64,000 bases of DNA from positions 248,001 to 312,000 of the forward strand of contig NZ_LT906457.1 in assembly GCF_900186965.1 (NCBI RefSeq). The letters run 5' to 3'. The DNA comes from Legionella spiritensis. GTDB taxonomy: Bacteria; Pseudomonadota; Gammaproteobacteria; Legionellales; Legionellaceae. Position 1 is the stretch's first letter. Every line of letters starts with the position of its first letter. Shown piece after piece: positions 14,960 to 24,309 of this stretch. Both the position numbers and the translations under genes were made by a program. Below the pieces are notes generated by a model. That model saw only the letters and a list, made by a program, of their open reading frames with translations, did no database searches and was not told the DNA's origin.

Positions 14960-15055
14960 CCAGGTGAATTTAAGGCTTCTATCAAGTGTCAATTTCATAA
15001 ATACTATATAGTTGAAAATGATAAATGCTCAAATTAAGAAGGGACGCTTGATTTT

Positions 15056-15784
15056 ATGGTGGATTTAGAACACAGCCACACGGAAGATGCGATCGCAAAG
15101 CGCTTTTCCAGGCCGCCATCGCAAAGTTATCTGCGCGATTGGATTTATGGAGGGATTGATGGTGCTGTTACCACGTTTGCAATCGTATCAGGTGTCGTTG
15201 GAGGGAAGTTATCTTCACTGGTCATTTTAATCCTGGGATTTGCTAATTTATTAGCCGATGGTTTTTCAATGGCAGCCAGTAATTATTTGGGTACAAAGTC
15301 AGAGATAGATCAATTTCGTCATTATGAAGCAATCGAAGAAAAGCACATCGAAACGATACCGGAAGGCGAAAGAAATGAAATTAGACAAATTTTCAGGAAC
15401 AAAGGGGTAAAACAAGCTGATTTAGAAAAGATTGTCCAGGTAATTACCGAAAATAAATCGTTGTGGATCAAAACGATGTTACAAGAAGAGTATGGATTGC
15501 CCGGGGCTATTCGCTCACCGTTTAAATCGTCCTTATGCACTTTTTTATCATTTTTACTCTTTGGAATGATTCCATTGATCCCTTACATACTTGGTTTTTC
15601 CAATGCTTTCGGGATATCTTGCCTTTGCACGGGAGCCGCTTTTTTTATTATCGGTTCTATCAAAGGTCGTTGGTCGGCCCGAGCCTGGTATTTTTCCGGA
15701 TTCGAGACACTCGTTACAGGTGTTGCAACGGCGGCACTTGCTTATTATATTGGTGCGTTTTTAAATTGGTATTTAGTTGGTTAA
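15056..15784 (+). CDS. VIT1/CCC1-family metal transporter
   Basis: This 242-residue membrane protein has the VIT1 pattern: DWIYGGIDGAVTTFAIVSGV and VILILGFANLLADGFSMAAS near the N-terminus, a cytosolic Glu-rich insertion (about 85-150, with EKHIETIPEGERNEIRQIF and QEEYGLP), then three more membrane segments. VIT1/CCC1 proteins carry Fe2+ or Mn2+ out of the cytosol by proton exchange, and the Glu-rich insertion is the metal-binding domain. L. pneumophila has a related transporter, MavN, but this is the ordinary VIT family. A ribosome-like AAGGGA is about 12 bases upstream. Confidence 0.85.
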   Translation: MVDLEHSHTEDAIAKRFSRPPSQSYLRDWIYGGIDGAVTTFAIVSGVVGGKLSSLVILILGFANLLADGFSMAASNYLGTKSEIDQFRHYEAIEEKHIETIPEGERNEIRQIFRNKGVKQADLEKIVQVITENKSLWIKTMLQEEYGLPGAIRSPFKSSLCTFLSFLLFGMIPLIPYILGFSNAFGISCLCTGAAFFIIGSIKGRWSARAWYFSGFETLVTGVATAALAYYIGAFLNWYLVG

Positions 15785-15925
15785 AGGCAGGCTGATTCGG
15801 TAATTCAGCCAGGTTATTTAAAAGCATCCCTGTGATGGTTTATTAATAACCTGTATAATTCTTATTTACAAATTCAAAATCAATGGTTGGGGAAACCTCA
15901 TCCATAGCCAGGCGAAAGGATACTA

Positions 15926-17302
15926 ATGTTTCAATCCGCTTTAATAGTTGCACTAATGACATTTAGCATCGTCACTCAGGCCGCTCTGCCTGCGGATCCA
16001 ATCCAGCGCTGTTTAGATATTAGAAGGCTCGCGGACTTTACCTCAAGACAGAAAATGGCTGCCAAAGAGCCCGGTGTGTTGCGCTTTAAATTCCATAAAG
16101 TTTCACCCTCGGAACTCCCGTTAGAAAACCCTGTGGGCAATATGGATGAAATTATCAAAGCATTAAACAATCAGATTGAAAACTGCAAAAAAAACCAGGG
16201 TGAATTGCAGACGGTAACTATTGCCGGCCATCCATTCAAGCGCCAGGAATGGTGCCTTGATACCAACAAAAAAATGCTCGCTCTTGCAAAAGCTGCCCAT
16301 GGTGATTTTCAAAAATATTTATCAACTATCAAAACCGGGTTTGACTGGTATAAAAGCGATGGCTGGCCTGAAAATCACGCAGGATTTAAAAAGGGTTCCT
16401 TTCAATTTACGGCCTATTACGCGCCTGCCGCTATTGAAGCTCGCACCAAACGTGGTGGGAAATTCTTATATCCAATCTATAGCAACCCTGGTGTGGTCAA
16501 TGTCACGTTGGAAAGTAAAAAGTTTCATTTGAAAACCCCTCTTTGCGGGGTTGATCCGCTGACCAAAATGGTGCGTAAATATTGTCTTAAAAATGCCAAT
16601 GGGACCTACTCTGTAGTGCCCGATCGTGAAGAAATTAATCATGGGGCTTTACATCCAAAATATATAATTGGCTATGTTAAAGATCCAAATGACCCGCCTT
16701 TTTTAATGGTTGAAGGGTCTGGTTCATTAATGATTGATGGAAAATTATTTCATATCAATTACGATGGCGCCAACGGTAGACCGCGCACCATGCTTGGCCG
16801 TATAGTTCAATGCGCACAAGATCCAACCTGTGGCGGCAACCTTGATGCAATGGAACGTTGTGCTAAAGATCCCAAATGTCATGATGAAGCGAAGTTACGC
16901 TGTAACGTATCGAAAGAAATTAAACAAAGCGCTGCATCGGAAAAGCAGATCCGCCAATATCTGGATAACCCACGTAACCGCGATAAAGCCGCCGACTTGC
17001 GAAATCGCGATCAAAGCTATGTATTTTTTGCCAAGGAAGATGGCGGACCGTATGGTTCAGAAAAAATTTCCCTAACGCCACATGTTTCATGCGCAACCGA
17101 TCACCAGGTCATTCCTGTTGGAATGAATTTCATCTATCATTGCAAAAAAACGACGTCATGGTGTGTGGCCCAGGACGCTGGCGGCGCCATTATAGGGGCT
17201 CATGTTGATGTCTATAAGGGTGAGGGAGACCAGGCTGGTGTGGAAGCAAACAGGTTAAATCACACCGGCTCATTATTTGTGGCGCTGCCAAAACGAAAAT
17301 AA
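15926..17302 (+). CDS. mltA: MltA-type lytic murein transglycosylase
   Basis: This 458-residue protein has a cleavable signal peptide (MFQSALIVALMTFSIVTQAA) and a good ribosome site (AAAGGA). The MltA domain is visible as FQFTAYYAPAAIEARTKRGG and YPIYSNPG, and the C-terminal 3D domain holds the catalytic Asp region (AQDAGGAIIGAHVDVYKGEG). MltA enzymes cut peptidoglycan glycan strands in the periplasm with formation of 1,6-anhydro ends. It has many cysteines (e.g. CAQDPTCGGNLDAMERCAKD), so disulfides are likely. There is no lipobox, unlike E. coli MltA, so it is probably soluble. Confidence 0.88.
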   Translation: MFQSALIVALMTFSIVTQAALPADPIQRCLDIRRLADFTSRQKMAAKEPGVLRFKFHKVSPSELPLENPVGNMDEIIKALNNQIENCKKNQGELQTVTIAGHPFKRQEWCLDTNKKMLALAKAAHGDFQKYLSTIKTGFDWYKSDGWPENHAGFKKGSFQFTAYYAPAAIEARTKRGGKFLYPIYSNPGVVNVTLESKKFHLKTPLCGVDPLTKMVRKYCLKNANGTYSVVPDREEINHGALHPKYIIGYVKDPNDPPFLMVEGSGSLMIDGKLFHINYDGANGRPRTMLGRIVQCAQDPTCGGNLDAMERCAKDPKCHDEAKLRCNVSKEIKQSAASEKQIRQYLDNPRNRDKAADLRNRDQSYVFFAKEDGGPYGSEKISLTPHVSCATDHQVIPVGMNFIYHCKKTTSWCVAQDAGGAIIGAHVDVYKGEGDQAGVEANRLNHTGSLFVALPKRK

Positions 17303-17342
17303 CACGTTGCGTCTTGGGCGATGATTGCCTGATAAATGCTCA

Positions 17343-17648
17343 TCAAAGTCCGTTAGCAACACGTTTATAACGTCCCAAATCAACATCCATTTCTCGTGCA
17401 ATATCTTTTACAGCACCCAGAAACTGTAAAAGAAGGAACCATTCAGTCCGCCGGGGAATTTTTTTTCTAAAAGTGAGACCTGGTGAACGGGTTTTTTAAA
17501 AAAAAGCGGCATCAATAAAAATTTTAAGTTGCAGTTCCCTTGGCAGACTGAAAAAATACCCGAATTTTCCAACAGACGTAATAGATATCCCATAGAGCTC
17601 CTGCAAGTACGTTATTGCAAGAGAGATAACGCCGTTATTTAAACACTA
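17343..17648 (-). pseudogene. Broken gene with F-box-like motif
   Basis: On the minus strand a protein-like frame runs LNNGVISLAITYLQELYGIS, then FFSLPRELQLKIFIDAAFF, then an in-frame TAA, then KKIPRRTEWFLLLQFLGAV and EMDVDLGRYKRVANGL to a TGA at 17343-17345. No start codon or ribosome site is seen. The segment SLPRELQLKIF resembles the first helix of F-box domains, common in Legionella effectors. The stop lies next to a run of eight T's, suggesting slippage or mutation. I regard this as the decayed 3' part of an effector-like gene. Confidence 0.5.
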
Positions 17649-17654
17649 CCAGTT

Positions 17655-18473
17655 TCATCGGAATGTGTTTAAAAGATCCATTCCAAAAATAAGGTCTTCA
17701 TCGTGGTTTTCTTCGATCTCTTTTCCCGTATTGTTTAATGAACTATAAACCTCTTTTTTTAAATCACTTTCTTCCATTACTAAAATATTAATATTGCGCA
17801 TTAAATGACCCGATAATCCCGAGAGCTTGATCTGAAGCATGTCAGATTCTGCAATAGCGCTCTTCGCCGTCGTAATATCACGTTTTATCGCGCTTACTTT
17901 TTCCAGTAAATCATTTAGCCTCGTTGTGTATTCTTTTTTCTTTTTTATAAAGTCATCGTTATTTTTCAGTGCGGTTTGTAATTGTTCGTAATCAGAAATC
18001 TTTTGTTGTGCTTGTTCAATAGATTTGCTGGAAACAAATAAAAGAAACAGCGACTTAAGCAAGCCGGGATTTTTATCCGTTATAAATTCATCGTAAGTGG
18101 TTGGTTTGGATATATTATTTTGGTTTGAACTAATAAAATTAATATTTTTTTCATTCTCTTTTTTAATGTTGTTTAATTCCAAATTTATTTTTTTAGATTC
18201 GAGGTCTAGATTTTTAATAATTTTATTTGATTTTTCGATGCTATTTTTTGTGTCTGCTTTTATCGTTAACAGGTCTTGTTGTTCTTGATTAATATGTTTT
18301 AATACACCTGTTAATTGTAAAAAAGTGAACTCCTTCTCAGCAATTCGTTCTAAACTACCAGGTAACAAATCAAGATTGTTTTTAATGAAATCTAATATAT
18401 TTTGGTATGCTCGTTTCTGCCGATCAGTAACGGCTACAAAATGAAGTTCATAATCAAGTAATGTATTGCTCAT
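17655..18473 (-). CDS. Coiled-coil protein, possible effector
   Basis: This 272-residue protein starts at the ATG at 18473 (MSNTLLDYELHFVAVTDRQK). The 14-residue extension is hydrophobic and lacks a ribosome site. Long heptad-like Lys/Glu/Asn/Leu-rich stretches (about 60-135 and 155-225) predict coiled coil, with a short hydrophobic segment between them (LKSLFLLFVSS). I recognise no enzymatic motif. AT-rich coiled-coil proteins without orthologues are common among Legionella Dot/Icm substrates. The acidic tail (IEENHDEDLIFGMDLLNTFR) would fit an E-block-type secretion signal. That is inference. Confidence 0.65.
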   Translation of the reverse strand: MSNTLLDYELHFVAVTDRQKRAYQNILDFIKNNLDLLPGSLERIAEKEFTFLQLTGVLKHINQEQQDLLTIKADTKNSIEKSNKIIKNLDLESKKINLELNNIKKENEKNINFISSNQNNISKPTTYDEFITDKNPGLLKSLFLLFVSSKSIEQAQQKISDYEQLQTALKNNDDFIKKKKEYTTRLNDLLEKVSAIKRDITTAKSAIAESDMLQIKLSGLSGHLMRNINILVMEESDLKKEVYSSLNNTGKEIEENHDEDLIFGMDLLNTFR

Positions 18474-18515
18474 AACTAATAAAAAAAATGTACGGGTTAA
18501 AAGGATAGCAAACAA

Positions 18516-18746
18516 GCATTAAGAGACATTTAAAAAAAATATGAATCTTTGGATAAACATAGGTATTTCAGGATCTAAAAGGCTTTAGGAACGCCCTTAA
18601 AGAGATTTTCGAGCGTATTGCGGGTTTCATGTCCAAACATCATGTTGGCTTTCATGACGAGCGACAAGGAATTATTAACAGGCTTATATTTTGTTCACGA
18701 AACCCGGGCTTGCCATTGATTTTCAGTAAAATATTGTGTAATATAT
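18516..18746. other. Intergenic DNA with a decayed repeat copy
   Basis: Between 18590 and 18710 the words GCGTATTGCGGGTTTCATGT and TTTGTTCACGAAACC resemble internal and end parts of the miniature element C family seen intact at 38388-38627. The match is too degenerate to draw borders. No gene is visible. Confidence 0.35.
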
Positions 18747-19526
18747 GTGCAATTTGTATTTGATATTACAGAAATGTTTTCTACCCATTTTTTTGAAACG
18801 ATGATTCAGCAATCCAATCTTGTAAATGAAATTGTTGGTGACGCTTTTGCTGTAAGCCCCATCAAGTATTTTAGTTATTTGGAAATTTTTGAAGACCATA
18901 CGTTCACACTTTTAAGCAGTGACGCATGCAGTTTTACTTGCTCCATTCAGGAGAATTTAATCGAAAGCTACCTTAACAGGATGATACATGCTGACCATAA
19001 AAATAATAAATTTAATTTTTATGATTTAAATAATCAATTGTTCCAGCACCACAGTGCTAATAAATATGATCATTATTTCAGGGTGATTGACAAATCCAGC
19101 GAGTCTGGCAACAGTGTGCGAGTTTTTACGTTTGCTGCAAATAAAGAAACTGAAACGGTAAATCAATATTATTTAAATAATTTTTATCATATAGAAAATT
19201 TCAACCATTATTTTGCCAACAGGTTTAAACACGTCTCACCGAGGATAGCAAAACCTATCCCTTCCACGATTTTACCCAAACAAAATAAACGAGAGAATTT
19301 TAATCATAATAAATTTCACCTTGATGAGAAATACAATCAGTTACATAAAAAAGTCACTCATCGCGAATGGCAGTTGCTTTTACTTGCCTCACAGGGATTT
19401 ACCGCTAAAAATATTGGTGATTTTCTTGGCATATCAAAAAAAACGGCTGATAATATTTTCGCCAATGTTAGAAAAAAATTTCAGATAAACAATACAAAAG
19501 AAATCATTAAGTTGCTATTTCAATGA
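18747..19526 (+). CDS. LuxR-family transcriptional regulator
   Basis: This 259-residue protein ends in a GerE/LuxR helix-turn-helix (about residues 200-256: VTHREWQLLLLASQGFTAKN, FLGISKKTADNIFANVRKKF). The N-terminal two thirds (1-190) does not match the autoinducer or PAS domains I know. Legionella has a set of such LuxR-type regulators (LpnR-like) with their own sensor regions. The listed start is GTG; an ATG eight codons later (18771) is equally possible, and no clear ribosome site decides. It is unlinked to neighbouring genes. Confidence 0.8.
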   Translation: MQFVFDITEMFSTHFFETMIQQSNLVNEIVGDAFAVSPIKYFSYLEIFEDHTFTLLSSDACSFTCSIQENLIESYLNRMIHADHKNNKFNFYDLNNQLFQHHSANKYDHYFRVIDKSSESGNSVRVFTFAANKETETVNQYYLNNFYHIENFNHYFANRFKHVSPRIAKPIPSTILPKQNKRENFNHNKFHLDEKYNQLHKKVTHREWQLLLLASQGFTAKNIGDFLGISKKTADNIFANVRKKFQINNTKEIIKLLFQ

Positions 19527-19586
19527 ATTTGAACGGTTCTGTCGCATTGGCTTGTCTGTCATTACATCGTACGATAGCAGGCGTTC

Positions 19587-20987
19587 CTATTTTAGGGTCA
19601 AATAATCACATGGCTCATCTTCGTCTTTTTTATTGAGCGCTTCGCGTAGAAAGGATAGAAGTGTCGGGTAACAGCGACAGGTCATTTGATTGCTTAAAAA
19701 ACGATTGATTTCATTATGGACTTGCTCATAGGTAGGGGTTTTTATAATTTTATCGCGAAAGGAGCGTGCATCCTGTTCTATCTCAAAATAACCATTCCAG
19801 CACCAGTTAAAAAAACTGTTGACGCCTCGCTTGATTCTGTTTTGATTTAAATATCTGTCAACGGCTTCAACAACAGCATTTTGCAATCTTTCCTTTTCGG
19901 GTCTATCCGTTATCATCTGGTCAATCTGTTCTGTTTTCCGGGCTGTTGGCCCTTCGTACAAAAAAGAGAGAATAATTTTAATGATATCAAAAGGTAATCC
20001 TGCGCCAGTTTCGTGAAACTGGCGAGCCAGAAGGACCATTGGCAGTAAAGTTCTGGCAAAATCAGATTCTCCATTGTTTTTTATAATAAAGCGTTGCCTG
20101 TCTTTTATGTCGCCCGGGAGAGACTGCAATAACTCGTTACGCTCGCTAATGGTTTTTTTAGTGAAAAGATGATTTTTTTCAAGGTTAACGATTTTAACCG
20201 TAGCGGGAATTGCTGCCAGAATCTCTTGTAATTTATCAATGGATTGATAACCAAGATAATTATTACTTAAATCAATAAAAGTCACATGGGGTGGAAGCGC
20301 AGATAGGATTTTTGCCAATTCTTGGGACGTATATCGATAAAGATGGTAGCCGCTTAAGTTAACAGATGTTATCTTTTCAGGAAGATTTTTTAACAATTCA
20401 GCCAGGGATGCTGCCGTTAATGGGCGTAAATCATCCTTGCTTAAATTAAGAGGCGATATATTTTTTTCTATTAGACATTGAACAATTTTAATGAGATCTT
20501 CGACGCAAAATTGACTAAAATAATTATTTCCTATATCAAGAAATACAAGGTTTTTTGGCAATGCTTTGAAAATCATAACCAAATCATCCGCAGAAATACG
20601 ATACAGATTATTATCATTTAATGAAAGTGTAACAAGATTTTCTGGAAGTACCTTAAGCATTTTAACGAGTTTAAATACGCGTAATGAAGATAGATGGTTC
20701 CCGGATAAATCGAGCGCAACAAGGTTTTCAGGAAGAACGCTGAGTGACTGTGCTAAATCGAAAGTGCCATACCAATTTGGAGAAGTACTATCAGCATTAC
20801 CATTTAAATTAAGCTCAGATAAATCTTTTGGTAACGCGGCAAGGAGTTTTTGTAGCCAACTGGTATTTTCAAACAAATGATACTGGTGTAAATCCAGTGT
20901 TTTTTTACCGGTTGGAGTTGTGGAAGTGAGGGATAACATTTTCTCTATAGAGCCTATATATCGACCCTCGTAAAGTCGATCTTCCAC
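19587..20987 (-). CDS. Leucine-rich-repeat protein, candidate Dot/Icm effector
   Basis: This 466-residue protein contains about eight LRRs of a ribonuclease-inhibitor-like 28-31-residue type over residues 25-285, each with the pattern LPENLVALDLSGNHL. After the LRRs comes a block shared with the paralogue at 21250: FIIKNNGESDFARTLLPMVL, then GLPFDIIKIILSFLYEG, which resembles the first helix of an F-box. A polar C-terminal region follows (350-466, with CRCYPTLLSFLREALNKKDE). LRR proteins of this kind (Leg/LegL) are a large class of Legionella effectors acting in host cells. The host target is unknown. Confidence 0.8.
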   Translation of the reverse strand: MEDRLYEGRYIGSIEKMLSLTSTTPTGKKTLDLHQYHLFENTSWLQKLLAALPKDLSELNLNGNADSTSPNWYGTFDLAQSLSVLPENLVALDLSGNHLSSLRVFKLVKMLKVLPENLVTLSLNDNNLYRISADDLVMIFKALPKNLVFLDIGNNYFSQFCVEDLIKIVQCLIEKNISPLNLSKDDLRPLTAASLAELLKNLPEKITSVNLSGYHLYRYTSQELAKILSALPPHVTFIDLSNNYLGYQSIDKLQEILAAIPATVKIVNLEKNHLFTKKTISERNELLQSLPGDIKDRQRFIIKNNGESDFARTLLPMVLLARQFHETGAGLPFDIIKIILSFLYEGPTARKTEQIDQMITDRPEKERLQNAVVEAVDRYLNQNRIKRGVNSFFNWCWNGYFEIEQDARSFRDKIIKTPTYEQVHNEINRFLSNQMTCRCYPTLLSFLREALNKKDEDEPCDYLTLK

Positions 20988-21249
20988 AAAAGCACTCCTT
21001 ACAGAAAAAAATTATTTTCAAATATCATTCAGCCGCACTGAAATGAAACGTTGTGTATGGTCAAGAAATACCAGGCGGTGATGTGTCATCATCGATGAAG
21101 TCACACAGGCTACAATAACGATGTCCTTCATCGTCGCACAACTTGAAAAATATTGTCAAAATAGTTACTTGCGAGAAAGTGTGGCATGAATTGACAATGG
21201 CATGCCATTTTATTACTTTCCAAACGCCGTTATGAAAAAGAGAGCAATA
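20988..21249. other. Divergent promoter region between the two LRR genes
   Basis: Rightward promoter candidate: TTGACA (21191-21196), a 17-bp spacer and TACTTT (21214-21219). The spacer holds the perfect palindrome ATGGCATGCCAT (21197-21208), a possible operator. No gene is visible in this stretch. Confidence 0.5.
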
Positions 21250-22284
21250 ATGAGTTTTGATGTTGATGAGTACAGCGAACGGATTTCAAAAGATATTAAA
21301 AGACTTCCTGAAAACTCTAACTATTTTCGTTTGTTTCTCCCTGTTGGTTATCGCTCAAGACCTTATGAAACGGCCAGTACGCTTCTTCATGCGGTAAAAA
21401 GTATTATTCCCCTGCTGCCTGAAAACATAGACTCACTTCAACTCTATCATCTGGATTATTATTCTACTATGGTGGATGATTTTGTACTTCCAGTAATAGA
21501 ATCCTTGCCTAAGACATTGCATCACCTTAGTTTGGCTGGAAACCGTCTTTCAAACTTTCTGGGATCGGTGCGTGTATATGATAAAAATGAAAGCATGTAT
21601 AAATTTTATAATAGAGACCCCGGTATATTGATTAAAATTTTACAAGCACTTCCCGCTAATGTGGTATCACTGGATTTAAGCAACATTCATCGTGGAGCAA
21701 TGCTGGTGGAGACTTTTGCTGCTATTCTGAAGCATCTTCCTTCCAGTTTGCGGGTCTTAAATCTGAGTAATAATTCACTTTCCGAACTCTCCACCACTGA
21801 AATGGAACTAATTATTAATAGCATCCCTTTCACAGTGGAAGAAATTAACCTTGAAAACAATGGCCTTTTTAAGAAACGTCAAAAAATTAAAGCACGTGAC
21901 AAATTACTGCAAATCCTGGGCCCACCGGAAAATCGGCAGCGCTTTAAATTAAAAAATAATGGTGAATCTGATTTTGCAAGGGCGATATGCGCCATGACCT
22001 CATTTGCCCTGCAATTTCAGCAAGATAGATCAGGATCAGGGCTGCCCGTTGAGATAATTATTACCATTTTATCTTTTTTACATCCTGGCCTTTCCAAAAA
22101 TCCCGAATCTCCAAATATTTTACATGCAGAAGACGTTGTAACTAAAGCGAGAACTCTTCTGAAAAATAAAAAAACAGAAAACAGGATAGGCCTCGGTCAC
22201 AATCACAGCAATGTGTTTTTTGGTCGTGAAGGCAAGGAGGAAGTAAATACCGATCAGGAAGATAATGTGAGACCTGTTCTTTAG
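21250..22284 (+). CDS. Leucine-rich-repeat protein, paralogue of the gene at 19587
   Basis: This 344-residue protein starts at the ATG at 21250 (MSFDVDEYSERISKDIKRLP), preceded by AGAGAGC. Earlier starts lie in the promoter. It has about four to five LRRs of the same type (LPSSLRVLNLSNNSLSELST and similar) and the same C-terminal block as its neighbour (RFKLKNNGESDFARAICAMT, then SGLPVEIIITILSFLHPG). The two genes face away from each other around a shared control region and are evidently an old duplication. The tail is shorter than in the paralogue and ends in polar residues. Candidate effector, target unknown. Confidence 0.78.
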   Translation: MSFDVDEYSERISKDIKRLPENSNYFRLFLPVGYRSRPYETASTLLHAVKSIIPLLPENIDSLQLYHLDYYSTMVDDFVLPVIESLPKTLHHLSLAGNRLSNFLGSVRVYDKNESMYKFYNRDPGILIKILQALPANVVSLDLSNIHRGAMLVETFAAILKHLPSSLRVLNLSNNSLSELSTTEMELIINSIPFTVEEINLENNGLFKKRQKIKARDKLLQILGPPENRQRFKLKNNGESDFARAICAMTSFALQFQQDRSGSGLPVEIIITILSFLHPGLSKNPESPNILHAEDVVTKARTLLKNKKTENRIGLGHNHSNVFFGREGKEEVNTDQEDNVRPVL

Positions 22285-22418
22285 GAAATATATAAAGTGA
22301 AAAACCCATGTCTTGTCATGACGATACGGCCTAAATAAGTATCTTAATTATAGTTTATCCATAAGTTCGTAATTTGCGAAACGCGAATCAAAATTACCGT
22401 TATTAAAAAGTGATTCCT

Positions 22419-23102
22419 TCATTTTATTTTTTTTGCCGGCGGCGATTGGGGATAAATTTTATTGTAGAAAATAAACACAGGCTTATTGCCGTACACATGT
22501 GAACCGTCGCCAATGGTTGCTGACCAGATGATATCGGGTCGAGCACAGGCTGATTTTTCTGTAGCCCCGATAAGAAACATCTTATTGGCGTTTACCGGGC
22601 AAACACAGACGGCAATTTGCCGCACCTTGCCGTCTGCTATTTGATTTTTTACCTGACAACGAACCCCATAACAGTTGGCCCAGTGATGTGGGGCGCCATA
22701 TTGGCACAATTGGGCTGGTCTTTCGGAAAAATCTGATATATTTGCCATTGAATAATTTGATTGTACGGTTTGTAAACCGCCATCGTCGCTATAGGTTGGT
22801 TTCGCTGAAACATAGCGGCCGGGAGATACTGAAAAAGATTTCCATCCCTTTTTATAATTTGCCACCTCGCATTCGCACTCGGCAAATTTTACATGTTTCA
22901 TGGGTTTGCATGCCGCTTTTGAACATAAAGCGTAAGGCATGTTGGTAATACCATAAACTTTGTCGGTATTGCCCTGGGAAGAGGATAAAACACACTCCTG
23001 GATATCATCTATACCTAATTTCCGGCACGTTGCGTCTGTATCAGCGGCATAAGCCGCTGAAAACAGGTTAAGCGTCAGGGCAACCATAATCCATTTTGAC
23101 AT
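22419..23102 (-). CDS. Secreted cysteine-rich protein of unknown function
   Basis: This 227-residue protein has a clear signal peptide (MSKWIMVALTLNLFSAAYAA). The mature part has over ten cysteines, several as CxC or spaced pairs (ALCSKAACKP, CECEV, CYGVRCQ, CVCPVNANK), so it is probably disulfide-linked in the periplasm or outside the cell. Legionella genomes carry such secreted Cys-rich proteins, but I know no function. It is convergent with the LRR gene. Its start is close to the stop of nothing else, so it is probably monocistronic. Confidence 0.75.
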   Translation of the reverse strand: MSKWIMVALTLNLFSAAYAADTDATCRKLGIDDIQECVLSSSQGNTDKVYGITNMPYALCSKAACKPMKHVKFAECECEVANYKKGWKSFSVSPGRYVSAKPTYSDDGGLQTVQSNYSMANISDFSERPAQLCQYGAPHHWANCYGVRCQVKNQIADGKVRQIAVCVCPVNANKMFLIGATEKSACARPDIIWSATIGDGSHVYGNKPVFIFYNKIYPQSPPAKKIK

Positions 23103-23174
23103 TTCAACGTTCCCTTACCCAGGATCATTTAATTATACGCAATAATTCGGTGTATTGCAGCAGGCTGCCTTTGA

Positions 23175-23987
23175 TCACATGGTAAAGTGTGCCGGGCTTG
23201 TAGCGGCGCCCCCATCGTGATTGCTTTGATTCATTTGTTTCAAGCGGGCATTTTCGGCGCGCAATTGTTCATTTTCCTGTTTCAGGGTTGCCACTTCTCT
23301 TTCAAGGCTTATTGTGTAATTTTTCTGCTTTTCGCGGGATTTACGCGCATTAAGCTTATTAGAAAGGCGGCGCTTCTCTTCCTTTTCCTCCTGAGTAGCA
23401 TTATTCCCTTTCGATTTTAATTGTTCAAGCCGTTTTCTTTCCGGCTCATGAGTTCCATCATATTGACTGGAGAGTTTGTGATCTGTCGTAGTATTGTCAC
23501 TCTCGCAGCCTCTTTTTCTTTTTGATGGTTGAGCTGATGGGGTTGAGAAAAAAGTCGGGGCTGGATTTTTATAAGGGCTCGACACAATAGAACAATCAGG
23601 GGCAGGTAGAATATCCTCTGGCCAAATATCGTAAATGCCCGGGAATAGAGATTCTTCAACGTTGCTCAAATAAGAGTGTTCTGAAAGATGAAAATCAGAA
23701 CCAGACAGTTCCGGCATCAATGCAAGTAATTCATTATGAAAAATCCTAACCATGAATCTTTGAGTGGCGTAATCAGTTACATAATCATTATAATATGTGG
23801 TAAATGTTGAATCCGTATCAAGTGGTTGTGATGGAAAGTGAAGAACGCTTGCTGTTAAATAAGATAATCGTTCCTGCTGCGTCTCAATCAATAGCAACAA
23901 GTCACTTGTATTCGAATCATCTTGAAATTTTAAAAGCTCTTGTTTCAACTTATTTTGCATCGTGGTGTGTTTTTCAAAATCCAGCAT
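23175..23987 (-). CDS. Eukaryotic-type bZIP protein, candidate nucleomodulin
   Basis: This 270-residue protein starts with AGGA 7-8 bases before the ATG. Residues 205-250 are a full bZIP: basic region with Asn210 and Arg218 (RRLSNKLNARKSREKQ), first leucine 228 at the canonical distance (N-x7-R-x9-L), then leucines 235, 242 and 249 in perfect heptads (TLKQENEQLRAENARLK). A nuclear-localisation-like SKRKRG lies at 155-160. The first 150 residues are acidic and Pro/Ser-rich, like an activation region. bZIP factors are eukaryotic. In an intracellular pathogen this suggests a secreted protein acting on host transcription. That role is inference; the domain is clear. Confidence 0.85.
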   Translation of the reverse strand: MLDFEKHTTMQNKLKQELLKFQDDSNTSDLLLLIETQQERLSYLTASVLHFPSQPLDTDSTFTTYYNDYVTDYATQRFMVRIFHNELLALMPELSGSDFHLSEHSYLSNVEESLFPGIYDIWPEDILPAPDCSIVSSPYKNPAPTFFSTPSAQPSKRKRGCESDNTTTDHKLSSQYDGTHEPERKRLEQLKSKGNNATQEEKEEKRRLSNKLNARKSREKQKNYTISLEREVATLKQENEQLRAENARLKQMNQSNHDGGAATSPAHFTM

Positions 23988-24309
23988 GGTTTTTCCTGAA
24001 AGCTTGTTCGTTAGACGTTGAAAAGTTTAACAATCCAGCATTAAGAAATTATTAATTAATAAAACATTGTTTTTCAAACAAACCGGGAATTAAAAAAATA
24101 ATTCTAAAAATCAATTGGTTATTCTTTTTAGAATAAGAAATTTTTCTCTCTTGAGAAAAAAACGCATTTGGAACTGTTTTAAAAATAATGTCATCGTGGA
24201 GAATTTTAGATAGCACAGTGATGGCTTTTCAGGTCTATAATGAGGTCTGTTGACATGTCACTTCGCAAAACGAAAGGTCAACGGATCCTAATCATTTAAA
24301 GGGATTTTT
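23988..24309. other. Divergent intergenic region, bZIP gene / URC operon
   Basis: This is about 320 bases of AT-rich DNA with no gene. TTATTCT-TTTT-AGAATAA (24119-24136) is an inverted repeat that could be a regulator site for the bZIP gene. TTGACA at about 24251 may be a -35 box for the URC operon. No riboswitch is recognised. Confidence 0.4.

Noticed and set aside
17408-17593. A 61-residue minus-strand frame beginning MGYLLRLLENSG
   Set aside because: The neighbouring reading frame gives a more protein-like sequence (the F-box-like relic), so this frame is a shadow.
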